A stretch of DNA of 64,000 nucleotides from Clostridium merdae (lineage in GTDB: Bacteria; Bacillota; Clostridia; Oscillospirales; Acutalibacteraceae). The stretch is taken from positions 186,001 to 250,000 of the forward strand of contig NZ_FXLN01000003.1 in NCBI RefSeq assembly GCF_900176635.1, read 5' to 3'. Both the position numbers and the translations under genes were made by a program. How positions within the stretch are numbered: the stretch's first letter is position 1; the number at the start of each line of letters is the position of its first letter. Shown piece by piece: positions 54,936 through 63,445 of the stretch. Under the pieces are notes generated by a model that saw nothing but the letters and a program-made list of their open reading frames with translations, was not told the DNA's origin and did not search any database.

Positions 54936-56683
54936 TCAAGAAACTTCTCTCCAGTGTGCGGGAGTACAAAAGAGACTCCATACTCGCACCCATTCTCGTA
55001 ACTGTTGAAGCAATTATTGAAATTTTGATTCCAACCATTATGGCTTTCTTAATTGATAATGGAATTAGTAAGAACGATATGTCCTATGTGTTAAAAATGG
55101 GATTCGTTCTGGTGATTGCTGCAGCTTTTTCCTTACTTACTGGTATATTAGCAGGCCGCAGTGCGGCGGTTGCGTCCGCAGGCTTTGCTAGGAACCTCAG
55201 GCACGATATGTTCTACAATGTTCAAAATTTTTCTTTCTCAAATATTGATAAATTTTCAACCGCCAGCATTATCACGCGCCTTACTACGGACGTAACCAAC
55301 GTGCAAAACTCTTACCAAATGCTGATGCGCCTTGGGGTTCGTTCCCCCATGGTAATTGTTTTCGCCCTTATTTTCTCTTTTCGAATTGATGCAAAGCTTT
55401 CTCTTATCTTTCTCGCAATTACCCCAGTGCTAGGTGTGGGTCTATACTTTATAATGTCTCGCGTTCACCCGATTTTCGTACGTGTTTTTAAAACCTACGA
55501 TAAACTAAACAGCATCGTACAGGAAAATCTGCACGGCATTCGCGTGGTTAAATCTTATATTCGTGAAGAGCACGAAGAGAAAAAATTTACGGATGTATCT
55601 CAAACCATTTTTAATGATTTTACTACTGCCGAAAAGCGGCTGTCTTTCATTATGCCGCTCATGCAGTTCTGTCTGTACACGGGCATGCTCCTGCTTTCTT
55701 GGTTCGGCGCACAGCAAATTATTGCTAGCGGCAACAACCCCGCTTTGGGGCTCTCTACCGGTGAGCTTGCCGGCCTAATCACCTATGCCATGCAGATTTT
55801 AATGAGCCTGATGATGCTCTCCATGGTATTTGTTATGATTATTATCTCCCGTGCATCCGCAGAACGCATGGTTGAAATTTTAGACGAAGAGAGTGACCTT
55901 AAAAATCCAGAAAATCCGGTTTATTCTGTAAAAGACGGCTCTATCACCTTTGACGATGTAATATTTTCTTACGCGCGCCAAACCGATAAACCGGTATTGG
56001 ATCATATCTCCTTTGAAATTCAATCCGGTGAAACAATTGGCATTATTGGCGGTACCGGCTCTTCCAAATCGAGTCTTGTGCAGCTCATTCCCCGCTTGTA
56101 CGACACCGTGAGTGGTGCAGTAACCGTTGGCGGAGTCAACGTAAGAGATTATGATATTGAAACCCTGCGTAATGAGGTTGCAATGGTCCTACAAAAGAAC
56201 GTGCTGTTCTCCGGTACCATTAAAGAGAACCTTCGTTGGGGTAATGAGAACGCAACCGACGAAGAATTGGTGCACGCCTGCGAGCTTGCACAGGCAGACA
56301 GCTTTATTCAGGAATTCCCGGATGGCTACGACACCCACATTGAGCAGGGCGGCACAAACGTTTCCGGCGGCCAGCGCCAACGCCTGTGTATTGCACGAGC
56401 ACTGCTGAAAAAACCAAAAATATTAATTCTGGATGACTCCACCAGCGCCGTGGATACCAAAACAGATAGCCTGATACGCCAGGCCTTCCGAGAAAGCATT
56501 CCAGACACAACAAAGATTATTATCGCACAGCGCGTTTCCTCCGTTCAGGATGCCGATAAAATCATTGTATTAGACGACGGCAGTATTAACGCAATTGGCT
56601 CGCATGACCATTTGCTGGAGAACTGCGCTATTTACCGTGAGGTTTATGAATCACAAAACAAAGGAGGGGTCCTGCATGAGTAA
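54932..56683 (+). CDS. Heterodimeric ABC exporter half, degenerate ATP site
   Basis: A 583-aa protein with a six-helix ABC-exporter membrane domain (residues about 1-320) and a nucleotide-binding domain. Walker A is GGTGSSKSS (Ser in place of the third Gly), signature VSGGQRQRL, and Walker B ILILDDSTSAVD, where the catalytic Glu is Asp. This non-catalytic form is normal in one half of BmrCD/TM287-288-type heterodimers. The partner gene follows with an eight-base overlap. Likely drug or lipid export. Confidence 0.92.
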   Translation: MIKKLLSSVREYKRDSILAPILVTVEAIIEILIPTIMAFLIDNGISKNDMSYVLKMGFVLVIAAAFSLLTGILAGRSAAVASAGFARNLRHDMFYNVQNFSFSNIDKFSTASIITRLTTDVTNVQNSYQMLMRLGVRSPMVIVFALIFSFRIDAKLSLIFLAITPVLGVGLYFIMSRVHPIFVRVFKTYDKLNSIVQENLHGIRVVKSYIREEHEEKKFTDVSQTIFNDFTTAEKRLSFIMPLMQFCLYTGMLLLSWFGAQQIIASGNNPALGLSTGELAGLITYAMQILMSLMMLSMVFVMIIISRASAERMVEILDEESDLKNPENPVYSVKDGSITFDDVIFSYARQTDKPVLDHISFEIQSGETIGIIGGTGSSKSSLVQLIPRLYDTVSGAVTVGGVNVRDYDIETLRNEVAMVLQKNVLFSGTIKENLRWGNENATDEELVHACELAQADSFIQEFPDGYDTHIEQGGTNVSGGQRQRLCIARALLKKPKILILDDSTSAVDTKTDSLIRQAFRESIPDTTKIIIAQRVSSVQDADKIIVLDDGSINAIGSHDHLLENCAIYREVYESQNKGGVLHE

Positions 56684-58613
56684 CCCAACCACAACAGCAA
56701 ATGCAAAACAGCACCCGGCAGGGCGGCCGCCAATGCCTCGCTTTAAGCCCGGAACAATCAAACGCCTTCTCTCTTACATGGCGGAGTACCGGATACGGCT
56801 CATTATCGTAGGAATCTGTATTGTCATCAGTGCAGCTGCCTCCGCGGCTTCTGCTCTATTTTTACAAATACTGGTTGACCAATATATTATTCCCTTGCTT
56901 GGGCAAACCAGCCCAGATTTCACCGGGTTGTTCCGAGCCATTTTAACCATGGCCTTTATTTTCCTCCTTGGTATCTCTTCCACCCTGTTTTACAATTGGA
57001 TGATGGTCATAGTAGAGCAGGGTACGCTTAAGAAAATTCGCGACTCCATGTTTACGCACATGCAAAGCCTGCCGATTCGCTATTTCGACACCCACCCGCA
57101 TGGCGATGTTATGAGCCGCTATACCAACGATACCGACACCCTGCGGCAAGCCATCTCACAGAGCTTCCCGCAAATGCTTTCCTCTATTATCTCCGTTACC
57201 GCGGCGTTTGTTTCCATGCTATACCTTAGTGTAGGCCTAACTGCCTTTGTTGCATTATTCGCCTTGCTTTTGCTCAAGGTAATTAAAACGCTAGTGGGCA
57301 GAAGTGGTACTTTTTTCGTGAAGCAACAGCGAGCATTGGGCGATGTAAACGGTTATATTGAAGAAATGATTAACGGGCAAAAGGTTATTAAAGTATTCTG
57401 TCATGAATACAAAACCAAAGAAGATTTTGATACCAAAAACGATGATCTTCGTTACTGCGCAACCGAAGCAAATAAATACGGCAATATTACCATGCCGGTT
57501 GTGGGCGGAATGGGGTATATGCTATATGTACTTTTGGCTATCATTGGTGGTGCGGCGGGAATCGCTGGGCTACCGAACCTGAGCCTGACTGGTGTAAATG
57601 TATTAACCATTGGTACCATCATATCTTTCTTGACTCTGTCCCGCAGCTTTATTAACCCCATTGGCCAAATTTCCATGCAGTTTAACATGGTGGTTATGGC
57701 TCTTGCCGGTGCTTCCCGTATTTTTGAACTGATGGATGAAGAAAGTGAGCAGGATGACGGTGCAGTAACATTGGTAAACGCCTGTGAGGTAAACGGCGAG
57801 CTTACCGAGTGCGAAGAACGTACTGAAATGTGGGCCTGGAAATACCCGCGTAACGACGGCTGTGTAACCTACACACCTCTGCATGGGGACATTCGCTTTC
57901 ACGATGTCGATTTTGAGTATGAAGAGGGCAAGCCTGTACTGCATAACATTACGCTGTATGCCGAACCGGGCCAGAAGGTCGCTTTTGTTGGTGCTACGGG
58001 TGCCGGTAAAACCACCATCACGAATCTAATCAACCGTTTTTATGATATCGCGGACGGTAAAATACGTTATGATGGCATCAATATCAATAAAATTAAGAAA
58101 GCAGATTTACGCCGCTCCCTCGGCATTGTTCTTCAGGATGTAAATCTGTTCACCGGAACAGTGATGGACAATATCCGTTACGGCAAGCTCGATGCAACGG
58201 ATGAAGAGTGTATTGCCGCGGCGAAGCTGGCAAATGCAGACGGCTTTATCCGAATGCTGCCCAAGGGCTACCAAACCGTATTGGAAAGCGACGGCAGTGG
58301 GCTTTCGCAGGGGCAGCGCCAGCTAATCTCGATTGCGCGTGCCGCAGTCGCAGACCCACCTGTTATGATTTTGGACGAAGCGACTTCTTCCATTGATACA
58401 CGTACCGAAGCCATTGTGCAAAAAGGTATGGACGCACTCATGAAAGGGCGCACCGTTTTTGTTATTGCCCACCGTCTTTCCACCGTACAAAATGCTGATG
58501 TAATAATGGTTCTAGAGCATGGCCGCATTATTGAGCGCGGCAGCCACGACCAGCTCATAGAAGAAAAAGGCAAGTATTATCAGCTTTACACCGGTGCCTT
58601 TGAGTTGGAATAA
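56676..58613 (+). CDS. Heterodimeric ABC exporter half, catalytic ATP site
   Basis: A 645-aa protein: soluble Pro-rich N-terminus, a six-helix exporter domain, and a nucleotide-binding domain with Walker A GATGAGKTT, intact Walker B MILDEATSSID with Glu, and signature LSQGQRQL (Gln in place of the usual second Gly, the form expected opposite a degenerate site). ATG at 56676 has AAGGAGG upstream, inside the preceding gene. An insertion of about 40 residues before the domain (ECEERTEMWAWKYPRNDG) is typical of this clostridial subfamily. Confidence 0.92.
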   Translation: MSNPTTTANAKQHPAGRPPMPRFKPGTIKRLLSYMAEYRIRLIIVGICIVISAAASAASALFLQILVDQYIIPLLGQTSPDFTGLFRAILTMAFIFLLGISSTLFYNWMMVIVEQGTLKKIRDSMFTHMQSLPIRYFDTHPHGDVMSRYTNDTDTLRQAISQSFPQMLSSIISVTAAFVSMLYLSVGLTAFVALFALLLLKVIKTLVGRSGTFFVKQQRALGDVNGYIEEMINGQKVIKVFCHEYKTKEDFDTKNDDLRYCATEANKYGNITMPVVGGMGYMLYVLLAIIGGAAGIAGLPNLSLTGVNVLTIGTIISFLTLSRSFINPIGQISMQFNMVVMALAGASRIFELMDEESEQDDGAVTLVNACEVNGELTECEERTEMWAWKYPRNDGCVTYTPLHGDIRFHDVDFEYEEGKPVLHNITLYAEPGQKVAFVGATGAGKTTITNLINRFYDIADGKIRYDGININKIKKADLRRSLGIVLQDVNLFTGTVMDNIRYGKLDATDEECIAAAKLANADGFIRMLPKGYQTVLESDGSGLSQGQRQLISIARAAVADPPVMILDEATSSIDTRTEAIVQKGMDALMKGRTVFVIAHRLSTVQNADVIMVLEHGRIIERGSHDQLIEEKGKYYQLYTGAFELE

Positions 58614-58678
58614 TTTCTGACCGAGATTGAGATTGTAACCTATCCAAAGAAAAATTCGATAAAAGTATTTACTAAAAA

Positions 58679-58724
58679 AGCAGATGCCGGTTTCTCATTT
58701 CGAAGAACCTGCATCTGCTCTTTA
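58679..58724. terminator. Terminator between the exporter and the membrane-protein gene
   Basis: AGCAGATGC-CGGTT...AACCT-GCATCTGCT stem; T residues on either strand suit both converging genes. Confidence 0.8.
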
Positions 58725-58726
58725 TA

Positions 58727-59476
58727 TTACGCTGTTGCCAAATGTAGCCTAGCTACCCGTTTTTGTTTGTCACGCTGGTGCTTACGCACACGAAGCACCG
58801 CATAAGTGCCGAACACCACTGTGTAAAGCACTACGGAAAACACATAGCTTACCTGATAGTACAGCTCCCCTCCGCTGCCTTCACTTAGCAGCTCTATCGC
58901 AGACGGAACCATCAACCCCATAATATAAATATATAAAAGGGCAAACCAAGCATAAGAGAGCCGTTGAATCTTCTTCCAAGTGCGAGCTTTCATTTTGCGG
59001 CGTACAGTACGGAACGAAGTAACCATCAACAAAATCATAACGACGAATAAAGGCACTGTAAAAATAAGCGCTACAACATCTCGTAGAGAAAGCTCCTGCG
59101 GAGTATAAAAGACTGCGGGCACATAGTAAATTCCATAAGCAATGGAATGTGCCAAGGTAATTAGGCTGCCAATTATGGCAAGCTCACCGCGAATTTGCAT
59201 CAACTGCTTTGTAACGTCGTGCTTTTTCTCAATTGCACCTAAGAACATCACAATCACGAATAAGGCGGTGGCAAATGCACCACGCCAAAAGGGCGCGATT
59301 AGATATGTATATGTCCATTCCGGAAATACCTGGTATAGGTTTGCTACCCTGTAATAGAACAGGAAAGCAACCATAGCAATTGAAATAGCATAAAATACTC
59401 CCGGGTGCTTTTTGATTGCACCCCTGCATAGGACTGCAAATAAAAGCGCTTCTACCAAAGCGATTAAAAAAGTCAC
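58727..59476 (-). CDS. Seven-helix membrane protein resembling the ferric-reductase/MsrQ fold
   Basis: A 249-aa protein with about seven hydrophobic segments. The fourth (GSLITLAHSIAYGIYYVPAVF) and the loop RRKMKARTWKKIQRLSYAWFALLYIYIMG resemble MsrQ/YedZ heme-b membrane domains, in which the loop normally reads W-K-x-L-H-R. Here the His is Gln (KKIQRLSY), so heme binding is doubtful. GTG at 59476 lies eight bases after AAAGGAG; the TTG at 59494 overlaps that site. Function uncertain. Confidence 0.65.
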   Translation of the reverse strand: MTFLIALVEALLFAVLCRGAIKKHPGVFYAISIAMVAFLFYYRVANLYQVFPEWTYTYLIAPFWRGAFATALFVIVMFLGAIEKKHDVTKQLMQIRGELAIIGSLITLAHSIAYGIYYVPAVFYTPQELSLRDVVALIFTVPLFVVMILLMVTSFRTVRRKMKARTWKKIQRLSYAWFALLYIYIMGLMVPSAIELLSEGSGGELYYQVSYVFSVVLYTVVFGTYAVLRVRKHQRDKQKRVARLHLATA

Positions 59477-59543
59477 GTAAATATCTCCTTTCAATATGCG
59501 TACACGGCCGTACGCTCCTCAACACAAAGTAATCGAACTTTTT

Positions 59544-59596
59544 AGTTAGATAAAACTAACTTAGTGACTATATCATACTTTTTCAAACGTTGTCAA
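59544..59596 (-). promoter_or_regulatory. Promoter and operator-like palindrome of the seven-helix protein gene
   Basis: TTGACA (59591-59596), 18 bases, TATAGT (59567-59572), then the palindrome AGTTAG-TTTTAT-CTAACT (59544-59561) just past the transcription start, a common repressor position. Confidence 0.65.
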
Positions 59597-59656
59597 GTAA
59601 TTCACACTCTATTTTAAAAATAAAAATGGTATGTTCTACGCAAGAAATATTTAAAA

Positions 59657-59684
59657 GAAAAAAGGAGGGCTATGTAGCCCTCCT
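59657..59684 (-). terminator. Terminator after the YdcF-like gene
   Basis: AGGAGGGCTA / TAGCCCTCCT stem followed by TTTTTT on the minus strand. Confidence 0.9.
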
Positions 59685-59700
59685 CGTTACAATATCTTAT

Positions 59701-60753
59701 TTATTTATGCAAAAACCACCGCAATAGGTACGCTGCACCGAGCAGAAAAAACGAGACTCCCAGTACTGTAATATATTTCTTCTTCCAAAACACCAAGTAG
59801 GCAATCCACTCTCGGATAAAGGCATTGAGTGCAAAATAGAGCTTCGTTCGCGAGCCCCTACCATCACAAGGGATGCCCAAATGCTTGGCCAAAAGCAAAG
59901 CACGAAATACATGGTACCGGTTCGTTACCAGCAGCAAATTTCCTACATCGCCTTGTGCGTCCTGCTCCATACATTCGTAAGAAAATAATAAATTCTCTTT
60001 TGTATTTACAGACCGGTCCTCCACTAAAATTGCTTCTTCCGGAACTCCGTTCTGCAACGCATATTGCTTCATTGCCTCTCCTTCTGCAATGGTCTCATCA
60101 CTCCCTTGCCCGCCAGAAAAAACAATCTTGCTACCCGGATTTTGCTGATACGCCTCTATCCCCTTTTGGATTCTCCCCCCAAGCAAAGGAGTAACCTCCG
60201 TACCATTTCTCAACCCACAACCCAAAACAATAATATACCGGTACTTTTTGCGCCGATTGCGAATTAAATTGAGAAAACTGCTGATGGTATACAACGCAAA
60301 AGTAGATAGCGTGAACAGAAAGACAAAGGAAACATAAGCGTAGAAAAAGCTATAAATACTGTTTGTGCGAATGTCGCTGAGCAAAGGCCACACAATCAAA
60401 AAGGAAATATAAAATACACCAAATCCGAGTGAAAGCATATGCGAAACAGAAAAACCCTCTTTTCGTATCAGTTGAATCCCTGAAACAAACAGCGTGGTAA
60501 ATAATACAAACGGGAACAGCATAATGCCAAAGACAACCAGAATTACGCCAACACTTAAAATAAAATTCGCCCAATCATTATTTAACATAAGTAATAAAAT
60601 AGCAATGAAAAATAGAATTGGCAACACAGCGGCCAAAAATGTGATTCCCAGCTTAATGCTTCTTTTCTCATTGCGGTACTGCCAAAAAAACCAACCTACA
60701 CCCACTATTGCCGCGACGAAAAACGGCAACAAAAAATACCATTGATACTCCAT
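59701..60753 (-). CDS. YdcF/SanA-family (DUF218) protein with N-terminal membrane domain
   Basis: A 350-aa protein: about five membrane helices (residues 1-185), then a DUF218 domain with YIIVLGCGLRNGTEVTPLLGGR, KIVFSGGQGSDE, EAILVEDRSVNTKENLLFS and LLVTNRYHVFRALLLAKHLG. Relatives (SanA, ElyC) affect envelope integrity; biochemical activity is not firmly known. ATG at 60753 follows GGGAG; the frame open to 60831 is not supported. Confidence 0.87.
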   Translation of the reverse strand: MEYQWYFLLPFFVAAIVGVGWFFWQYRNEKRSIKLGITFLAAVLPILFFIAILLLMLNNDWANFILSVGVILVVFGIMLFPFVLFTTLFVSGIQLIRKEGFSVSHMLSLGFGVFYISFLIVWPLLSDIRTNSIYSFFYAYVSFVFLFTLSTFALYTISSFLNLIRNRRKKYRYIIVLGCGLRNGTEVTPLLGGRIQKGIEAYQQNPGSKIVFSGGQGSDETIAEGEAMKQYALQNGVPEEAILVEDRSVNTKENLLFSYECMEQDAQGDVGNLLLVTNRYHVFRALLLAKHLGIPCDGRGSRTKLYFALNAFIREWIAYLVFWKKKYITVLGVSFFLLGAAYLLRWFLHK

Positions 60754-60791
60754 ACCAATCTCCCTTATTCTAATAAATACGCTTAATATTA

Positions 60792-60826
60792 CAAAAAACG
60801 CGGCAGTCATCTTTGACCGCCGCGGA
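60792..60826 (-). terminator. Terminator after the diguanylate cyclase gene
   Basis: CGCGGCGGTCA / TGACTGCCGCG stem followed by TTTTTTG on the minus strand. Confidence 0.9.
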
Positions 60827-60869
60827 TACAATCTTTGATTGAATCGAAACGCCGATAAACCAATTTTCT

Positions 60870-62060
60870 CTATTCCAGGAAATGACCCGAAAGCTCGCCT
60901 TCTTTTTCATAAACAAAGATGGAAGCGCGTGTTTTCTTCGCTTCGTATAACGCATAATCCGCATTGAGGAAAAGGCGAACCGCATCCATATGGAGTGAAT
61001 ATGGCGCTAACCCAAAGCTGGCTGTCAGTTTTAGATTTGGCTGCCCAGGGAACAACAGTGCATCAAGTTCGCACTGAATGGTATTACAGGTATTCACGGC
61101 TTCTGCCATGCTTACCTCACGGAACAGCAGGCAGAATTCATCGCCGCCATAACGGTATGGTGTAGAAAGGCCGCAATTTTGGCGCAATACCTCTGCAAAG
61201 CTAACCAGAACACGGTCACCAACATGGTGCCCCCAACAGTCATTTATCTGCTTGAAATGATCAATATCTACCACCGCTAAAATGTACCCTAAATCTTGGT
61301 TACACTCTTCCATATCTTTAAAAGCGTTATGAAGTGCTTTGCGGTTATAAATCCCTGTCATATCATCCGTACGCACGCTTTCCCATAGCTGGTAGCGTTC
61401 CACCGAATTTTGCATACTCACTTGGTTGCGTTCCTTTTCAAAACGTATCGTTACCAAGCACACAACTGAGAACGTGAAAAGGACAAAAATAGAAGTATAA
61501 AAATTACCCAAGCGCGAGGAATCTTCAAAAACGCTTGCTTTTTCAGGGTCCCACTCAATACATAACTCTGAAAAAACAAAAGCCAATATACCCACTACTG
61601 CCGTAATTAACGTAACACGGTAACGTGCGTAAATAATAGTAAGCATAGTAGCACCCGCAAAGGTGTAATACAATGCAGGATATAAAGAATGAACCGAGAA
61701 TAAAATAAACGAAATCGCCACATAGGTAAGCGATACCATATATATTTTCTTCGATTGTGAGATTTTCTTAGACTTTACCACACAGCTCTCAATTGCTATG
61801 CAGGCAAGGTTTGCTAGGCTTGGTACAATTACATACTTGAATAAATACTTCTGCTCCGATATCGCAATCATATTGTAACGAAAGAGAAGTACCCCAGCCA
61901 CACACTCGCATACAATTGCAACTAATACAATCGCAAAAGAGATTTGGTAATGTAGAAAAAGCCAATCGCGATCTATCTTTGAATATTCTTTTTTAATTTC
62001 TTCCATATTCAAACTATTTTGCTTCTCTTCCTGCTTTTGCTGCAGAAAACGTGTCTCCAC
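60870..62060 (-). CDS. Membrane-bound GGDEF diguanylate cyclase
   Basis: A 396-aa protein that makes cyclic di-GMP. Six or so membrane helices occupy residues 35-205, and a GGDEF domain occupies about 225-385, with DDMTGIYNRKALHNAF, AVVDIDHFKQINDCWGHHVGD and the active-site RYGGDEFCLLF. No RxxD inhibitory site is seen five residues before GGDEF (the segment reads CGLSTPYR), so product inhibition may be absent. The GTG start follows GGGAGG. Confidence 0.92.
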   Translation of the reverse strand: METRFLQQKQEEKQNSLNMEEIKKEYSKIDRDWLFLHYQISFAIVLVAIVCECVAGVLLFRYNMIAISEQKYLFKYVIVPSLANLACIAIESCVVKSKKISQSKKIYMVSLTYVAISFILFSVHSLYPALYYTFAGATMLTIIYARYRVTLITAVVGILAFVFSELCIEWDPEKASVFEDSSRLGNFYTSIFVLFTFSVVCLVTIRFEKERNQVSMQNSVERYQLWESVRTDDMTGIYNRKALHNAFKDMEECNQDLGYILAVVDIDHFKQINDCWGHHVGDRVLVSFAEVLRQNCGLSTPYRYGGDEFCLLFREVSMAEAVNTCNTIQCELDALLFPGQPNLKLTASFGLAPYSLHMDAVRLFLNADYALYEAKKTRASIFVYEKEGELSGHFLE

Positions 62061-62114
62061 TTTGTTCCCTCCCGGCCAAACCCCTTTATAATCAAACTGC
62101 CATTTGACATATAT

Positions 62115-62258
62115 TTATTCGGAGCCTGTACTGCGAATTGCCTTCGCTAGTCTTAGGTAAGACTCAAAGCCATGCTGTGCACTGTCTAGCAAAATGTATT
62201 TCTTTTTGTCTTGCAATATGGTTAATAATCCATTCATATTATAGCCATTATTTTCCAT
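62115..62258 (-). CDS. Possible small protein upstream of the diguanylate cyclase
   Basis: A 47-codon frame ATG to TAA encodes a mixed hydrophilic peptide (NMNGLLTILQDKKKYILLDS then FESYLRLAKAIRS) that looks helical and protein-like, ending 54 bases before the cyclase start on the same strand. The frame stays open 15 codons further upstream without another start codon that I can support. No clear ribosome site precedes the ATG, so it could equally be a gene remnant. The rest of 62259-62583 is AT-rich with no gene. Confidence 0.3.
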   Translation of the reverse strand: MENNGYNMNGLLTILQDKKKYILLDSAQHGFESYLRLAKAIRSTGSE

Positions 62259-62583
62259 TTTTTCAACTGTAACGTTTATATTACCACCTATTTCATATAA
62301 TATTCAACTTATCATTGTGTGCGTAGAAAACCATCTGTCATCCTCCCCAAAAGCATGCCACCAGACCTGTTTATTTTGTCCTTCGAATTGTGGCGATTTT
62401 TGCTTATACAATAACGATTCTAATCCTTAAAAAGTGTTTTCATAATAGAGAAACAGTGTTTTAATCATTGCACTTTTTATGTCTAAAGTCAATCTTCCAT
62501 TGAAAGAAAAAAACACATTCAAGCTTTTTACAAAACTTATAGAAAAGTGAAGTGAAAATGGTCTCATTTTCGAAACGGAGCAG

Positions 62584-62626
62584 AAAAAAACCGCCGCCAA
62601 AAAGCACACAGCTTTCGCGGCAGTTC
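62584..62626 (-). terminator. Terminator after the polysaccharide deacetylase gene
   Basis: ACTGCCGC-GAAAGC...GCTTTTT-GGCGGCGGT stem followed by seven T residues on the minus strand. Confidence 0.8.
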
Positions 62627-62646
62627 TTAGAAGCGTTTATGCCTGT

Positions 62647-63444
62647 TTAAAAGGCCTTTAATTCCCCCGGTTTTATACAAACTGGGTTGCCCTCTGCTAA
62701 AAACCATACTGCAACTGCACTGGGATTATAGACCTTTGTTTGTGCAGCGTTAAGCCTTAATGCTTTGATTGCCGTTACATATTCTTTTATTTCGATATTG
62801 GTTGCGTACCATACCTCTGGCTGGTTGCCAGCTTTACGGCAAAATTCTTCCATTATGTACCAGTTATTATCACGCGAAAACTCATAGCTGTGCCCCCACA
62901 GGTAAAAAAGGAGCAGGCGTGAATCCAGCGAGCGGCCGATGAAGCTTTCCCACAGGTTCCCAAGCCGATTATGGTGGCAAGTAGGGCTCCAGCGCATAAA
63001 ATCACCCGGCACACGAAACTGTCCGGTTTCTTCCACCGTTCGTGCGTATTCCATTCCACAGCCTTTTAACAAAGAGATGACCTCGTCGTTATAATCGCCA
63101 AAAGGGTAGCTCATACCACGGATGATTTCGCCGGAGGCATTCTCCAGAATCCGCCGATTCTCCATTACCTCGGTAAGTACGAGGGAGGGTGGAAGCTGCG
63201 TAAGGGATGGGTGAGAATGCGTATGAACACTAATTTCATGCCCACGGTACAAATCAGAAAATTCGCTTACCGGAAGATACTCTTCCCTACATTCAAACGC
63301 CGTGTTTAAGTGGAAGGTTGCCCGTACCCCATTTTGGTTTATAATCTCTACCAAACGGCGATCCTCTACCCTTCCGTCATCGTAACTTAGCGTTAGGCAT
63401 TTGCTTTTCCCGCCTGGCCAAAGTGAAAACTGCAAATCCGCCAT
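62647..63444 (-). CDS. Polysaccharide deacetylase (NodB-fold) family protein
   Basis: A 265-aa protein with the NodB motifs TLSYDDGRVEDRRL (general-base Asp and metal Asp, about residues 18-31) and HTHSHPSL (two metal-binding His, about residues 74-81), then YPFGDYNDEVISLL. No signal peptide is visible, so an intracellular N- or O-deacetylase is more likely than a cell-wall enzyme. AAAGG precedes the ATG, one base after the stop of the upstream gene, so the two are co-transcribed. Confidence 0.88.
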   Translation of the reverse strand: MADLQFSLWPGGKSKCLTLSYDDGRVEDRRLVEIINQNGVRATFHLNTAFECREEYLPVSEFSDLYRGHEISVHTHSHPSLTQLPPSLVLTEVMENRRILENASGEIIRGMSYPFGDYNDEVISLLKGCGMEYARTVEETGQFRVPGDFMRWSPTCHHNRLGNLWESFIGRSLDSRLLLFYLWGHSYEFSRDNNWYIMEEFCRKAGNQPEVWYATNIEIKEYVTAIKALRLNAAQTKVYNPSAVAVWFLAEGNPVCIKPGELKAF

Positions 63445-63445
63445 G

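Noticed and set aside
62427..62609. Minus-strand 60-codon frame
   Set aside because: It overlaps the deacetylase terminator, has Phe/Ser-rich composition typical of AT-rich spacer, and has no ribosome site.
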